Below, in pieces: positions 61,001-64,000 of a DNA stretch of 64,000 bases. Origin of the DNA: Telmatactis stephensoni. Lineage: Eukaryota > Cnidaria > Anthozoa > Actiniaria > Isophelliidae. How positions within the stretch are numbered: the first letter of the stretch is position 1; every line of letters starts with the position of its first letter. The stretch lies in the NCBI GenBank assembly GCA_029948255.1, contig JALIZF010001837.1, positions 821,501 to 885,500 of the forward strand. The letters run 5' to 3'. The translations under genes were made by a program, and so were the position numbers. The notes under the pieces are model-generated. The model was given only the letters and a program-made list of their open reading frames with translations. It had not been told where the DNA came from and made no database searches.

Positions 61001-61666
61001 TTAACAAACGTTGCATGCATGTCCAAGACAAGTAGAAAAGCACGTACAGAGACATTCTGATACTGGTGTTGTCGGTGGCTGGGTAGTTGTTGGTGGCTGG
61101 GTAGTTGTTGGTGGCTGGGTTGTTGTTGTTGTTCTTCCTCTTCGCCTTGACCAAGACCTTCTTCTTCTTCTTCGCCTTGTCCCAGACCTTCTTCTTCTTC
61201 GTCCTCCCGAATGCTTTTTGTCCAATCGGACGCCCCTTTTTTCATGTCCAAGACACTGAGAAAGGCACGTACAGATACATTCTGATACTGGTGTTGTTGG
61301 TGGCTGGGTAGTTGTCGGTGGTTGGGTAGTTGAATCTCCTGACATATCTCCTGATGTAGTTGTCGGTGGCTGGGTAGTTGAATCTCCTGATGTAGTTGTC
61401 GGTGGCTGGGTAGTTGTCGGTGGTTGGGTAGTTGAATCTCCTGACATATCTCCTGATGTAGTTGTCGGTGGCTGGGTAGTTGAATCTCCTGATGTAGTTG
61501 TCGGTGGCTGGGTAGTTGTCGGTGGTTGGGTAGTTGAATCTCCTGACATATCTCCTGATGTAGTTGTCGGTGGCTGGGTAGTTGAATCTCCTGATGCATC
61601 TTGTGAGATACCCTCATTCACTAATACAACACCAATAAGCAGAACAAACACGAACACCAGTTTCAT
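61001..61666 (-). CDS. Secreted Thr/Pro-repeat protein with two Cys-rich motifs
   Basis: 221 residues in one coding exon. MKLVFVFVLLIGVVLVNEG is a strong signal peptide with cleavage likely near residues 19-22. Residues about 24-125 are TTQPPTTT and SGDMSGDST repeats, a mucin-like O-glycosylation substrate encoded by a 102-bp (34-codon) minisatellite. SECICTCLSQCLGHEKRG follows, then an Arg-rich linker (RRRRRSGTRRRRRRRSWSRR). More TTQPP repeats precede a near-duplicate SECLCTCFSTCLGHACNVC at the C-terminus. An acceptor (tttgctttag) near 61680 suggests an upstream 5' UTR exon. The Arg runs could be sites for furin-type cleavage releasing Cys-rich peptides. I do not recognise the family; mucus, extracellular matrix or capsule protein are all possible. 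Confidence 0.65.
   Translation of the reverse strand: MKLVFVFVLLIGVVLVNEGISQDASGDSTTQPPTTTSGDMSGDSTTQPPTTTQPPTTTSGDSTTQPPTTTSGDMSGDSTTQPPTTTQPPTTTSGDSTTQPPTTTSGDMSGDSTTQPPTTTQPPTTPVSECICTCLSQCLGHEKRGVRLDKKHSGGRRRRRSGTRRRRRRRSWSRRRGRTTTTTQPPTTTQPPTTTQPPTTPVSECLCTCFSTCLGHACNVC
61318..61620. repeat. 102-bp coding minisatellite
   Basis: TGAATCTCCTGACAT recurs at 61331, 61433 and 61535, an exact 102-bp period of about three copies, within the Thr/Pro-repeat gene. The period preserves frame. Confidence 0.9.
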
Positions 61667-61679
61667 TGCTGCTAGATGC

Positions 61680-61995
61680 TAAAGCAAATTAATAAAAGAT
61701 TTATTGGGTTTAAGTCTTAAAGTTAAACTGAACGAAAACAGAAGACAAAAGAAGGAAAGCAAATAGAAAAAGACAAAGAGTAAAAATAAATGATCATGAC
61801 ATGTACAACAAAATGATTGGAAAGGTTTTTAGTAATCAAAGAAAATATATAAGGATTTAGAAAGCTTAGCAATGTGAAAAAAACAACAACAACACCAACA
61901 CAAAGCTAAATATAATAAAAAAGAGGAGAAAAATTTAAATCAAAGATGCAGCTGGTTAGTATTGGGAAACTTACACAAACGGAAAAAAAATATGC
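61680..61995. other. AT-rich upstream region of the secreted-protein gene
   Basis: A-rich sequence with no exon recognised; probably intron or promoter of the minus-strand gene. Confidence 0.35.
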
Positions 61996-61997
61996 GC

Positions 61998-62512
61998 CTT
62001 ATCATTTAACTTGTTTTATCAACCCTTGGCACATCATCAGGGTAAAATGAAGAAACAGCAAATCAGTTGTTACAATATAAATTCTATTCCTTGTGGTGAG
62101 TGTGAGACTGTGTACATCGGAAAAAAGAAATAAAAAATCAGTTGGTTTCCTTGGACCAAAGAACATCAAGCGAGTGTACGACTTCAGAAGACGGAGAGAT
62201 CGGCGCTATTAGAACATGCTCACAACTGTGGACATGCAGAGACGCTGGTCGAAAATTACCAGAGAATTATATCGCTTTATTAAATTAAATGTCATTATAT
62301 TACATAAAAACCACTCTTTAGTTGTAGCTCGCGCTGTGATTGTTATTGTGTGAATGTGCGAGGACATTGTTGTTTTTACACTAGTGGCGTGCGTGGATTT
62401 TGTAACGACTAATTCTGTTGTTTACTTCATTTTACCCTGATGATGGGCCAAGGGCCCGGTACAATAGATGTCATTTTTGTTAGATGAAACAAGTTAAATG
62501 ATATGTCCAAAC
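61998..62512 (+). mobile_element. Penelope-like element fragment between inverted repeats
   Basis: CATTTAACTTGTTTTATCAA and ACATCATCAGGGTAAAATGA at 61998-62052 recur inverted at 62430-62500. Between them, broken frames encode NSIPCGECETVYIGKK, KEHQASVRLQKTERSALLE and AHNCGHAETLVENYQR. This is the GIY-YIG endonuclease of Penelope-like retroelements, with YIG present. Stops interrupt it. Confidence 0.75.
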
Positions 62513-63519
62513 CAACCAACAAAGAAATCTTAGAATTAATATGCGTCTTATGAGGTCAGAAGGCCAGTTATAAGTTATCCCTGGGATAACTTTCGTCAGT
62601 TTGTTTTTCCCGTAGGACATCACTCTAAAAACAAAAGAGATTTTACGGCTACCAGGGACAACTCTTCTTCGTGTGAACAGCCCCTAAGACGCGAAATCAA
62701 TTAGACGCCATCTCGTTGTACAGACAATTGAGGCTTTTTTGTCCACAAACACGCAAACAATAGAATAAATAACAGCTCAGACATTTATTCCTCGATATTC
62801 CTCCGTTTTATGAGGTGAGGTTCACCTCGTGTCTAATTAGTCGCATCTTGTTTGCTTGCATCGTGCGTCATTCAAGAAAAAAAAAACAGGATCTAGAGAG
62901 GGGCCTTGCTAGGCTAACAACCATTCAGCATTGTTGGATATTGTGACGTCACATCCGCTATCAACATGTAAAGAAAGCTAGCAAAAAGTGGTTCAAAAAG
63001 TAAACGCATAAAATATCCACGTTTTGACTGGAATCTGTTTTGAAACTGACGAGCTTATGCCAAGAAGGCATGCAAGTTTCTAAATTTGGTTACAAATATC
63101 TTTGACTTGTCAGCTATGTTGCAATTTTTTGGTGCGTTCCGAAGTCCACGAAGGTAAAAAATATTATATTTTGAGATCTATGAAAGTGACACTTATCAAG
63201 ATAAGAGTTCCAGAGTTTTGGGCTGGCTCAAACTTTATATCAGTCCTTTAGAAGTTCGAGCGGTAATAACGACAACTTAGAATGATACGGTTTTGCGGGC
63301 CAAATGACTCCACGCTACAGATCGAGGCACTGAAGGTGTTCTTTAGTGGTATGTTATTGCATATGAAACTAATTTTTCTTTATGTCTTTAAGCTAAAAGA
63401 CAATTTTTATTTTATTCGGGTATAGCATGCATCGTGTAGACTTGAAGTGTCCTAATTTGCATACTAAAATATAAAACATTGAATATGAAGAGGATATTTT
63501 TTTTTAGACCTTCGTGCGA
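62513..63519. other. Spacer without recognised genes
   Basis: No exon or clear element. A short GAGGTGAGGTTCACCTC palindrome lies near 62813. Confidence 0.35.
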
Positions 63520-63524
63520 GTTTT

Positions 63525-63835
63525 AATCCGAAATTTTCTAGTACTGGTTAAAAATTGATGTCAGAAAGAGCACATGGAGCTGTATATAATCCCGAGGTTT
63601 GATGTTAATCGGATATACATTGAAAGAGATACAGCAGTTCAAACATGCTAGATTTTACAAAGAAATGTATGGTTGTAGGGACAAATGTCCACAAATGTCC
63701 CTACAACCATACATTTCTTTGTAAATTCTAGCATTTTTGCACGGCTGTTAGTTATTCAATATTAAACCGATTAACACCAAACTTCGATCGGGATTTTATA
63801 TAGCTCGATGTGCTCTTTCTGACTATATGAGTTTT
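63525..63835. mobile_element. Long foldback element, about 310 bp
   Basis: The inner hairpin (63646-63735) is perfect: TACAAAGAAATGTATGGTTG and TAGGGACAAATGT pair across a tiny loop. Outer arms GTCAGAAAGAGCACAT, ATAATCCCGAGGTTTGATGT and their diverged complements extend the pairing to about 63825. Confidence 0.8.
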
Positions 63836-64000
63836 GCGTTACCATCGTCAAAATTTGAGGGACTCGTACCCAGTCTTCACGGTATGAAAGTGGCTAATGA
63901 TCGAATTTTCAAAATTTGCAGCGATATTGCTCTTTAAACTCTTTAAATAATAAATTTAAGGTTATAATAAATAAATAAATTTAAGGCACGTATTTCATTT

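Noticed and set aside
60922..61617. 231-codon minus-strand ORF rich in QEIQLPSHRQ
   Set aside because: Shadow frame of the Thr/Pro-repeat gene; lacks a signal peptide and coding-like composition, while the 61001-61666 frame has both.

Overview
The window is metazoan nuclear DNA, most likely from an anthozoan cnidarian such as a coral or sea anemone. The taxonomic call is an inference from three things: intron-rich animal genes, the kinds of LINE, Penelope, P and Kolobok-like elements present, and the very high density of small palindromic elements. There are no operons, no Shine-Dalgarno-spaced ORFs and no CRISPR array. Most short ORFs in the window are chance or repeat-derived.

Layout. 54-2150: the 3' end of an unrecognised plus-strand gene, with a Penelope scrap and a MITE in its intron. 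2180-3065: a 78-bp minisatellite, followed by a 577-bp dispersed repeat that carries a tRNA-like Pol III promoter. A second copy of that repeat lies at 21814-22391. 4224-13500: a 9.28-kb P-superfamily transposon with 1,089-bp terminal inverted repeats that look identical, and an eight-exon transposase that stays open throughout. 13501-22437: mostly decayed repeats. It includes a PIF/Harbinger-type MITE, an orphan SLC1 glutamate-transporter exon and a LINE scrap. 22438-29369: a 6.93-kb TTAA-flanked element whose nine minus-strand exons join in frame to an 867-residue protein. That protein combines a Kolobok/Mutator-like transposase with a DEDDh exonuclease domain.

29702-35763 (minus strand) is the mitochondrial ribosomal protein S7 gene (MRPS7) in seven exons. 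36326-58790 (plus strand) is the meiotic MutS homologue MSH4 in 33 exons, including two 13-nt microexons. The two genes are head to head, 562 bp apart between start codons. Every MSH4 exon junction keeps frame except exon 10/11, where one or more small indels break it. The introns of both genes are packed with foldback MITEs, LINE 3' ends, a tRNA-derived SINE and simple repeats.

58791-64000 holds a LINE endonuclease fragment split by a MITE, and a minus-strand single-exon gene for a secreted Thr/Pro-repeat protein with two matching Cys-rich motifs and an Arg-rich linker. A Penelope-like fragment between inverted repeats and a final long foldback follow.

The host genes serve unrelated functions: mitochondrial translation, meiotic recombination, transport and secretion. 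The most striking content is the pair of large, apparently complete autonomous DNA transposons about 9 kb apart.
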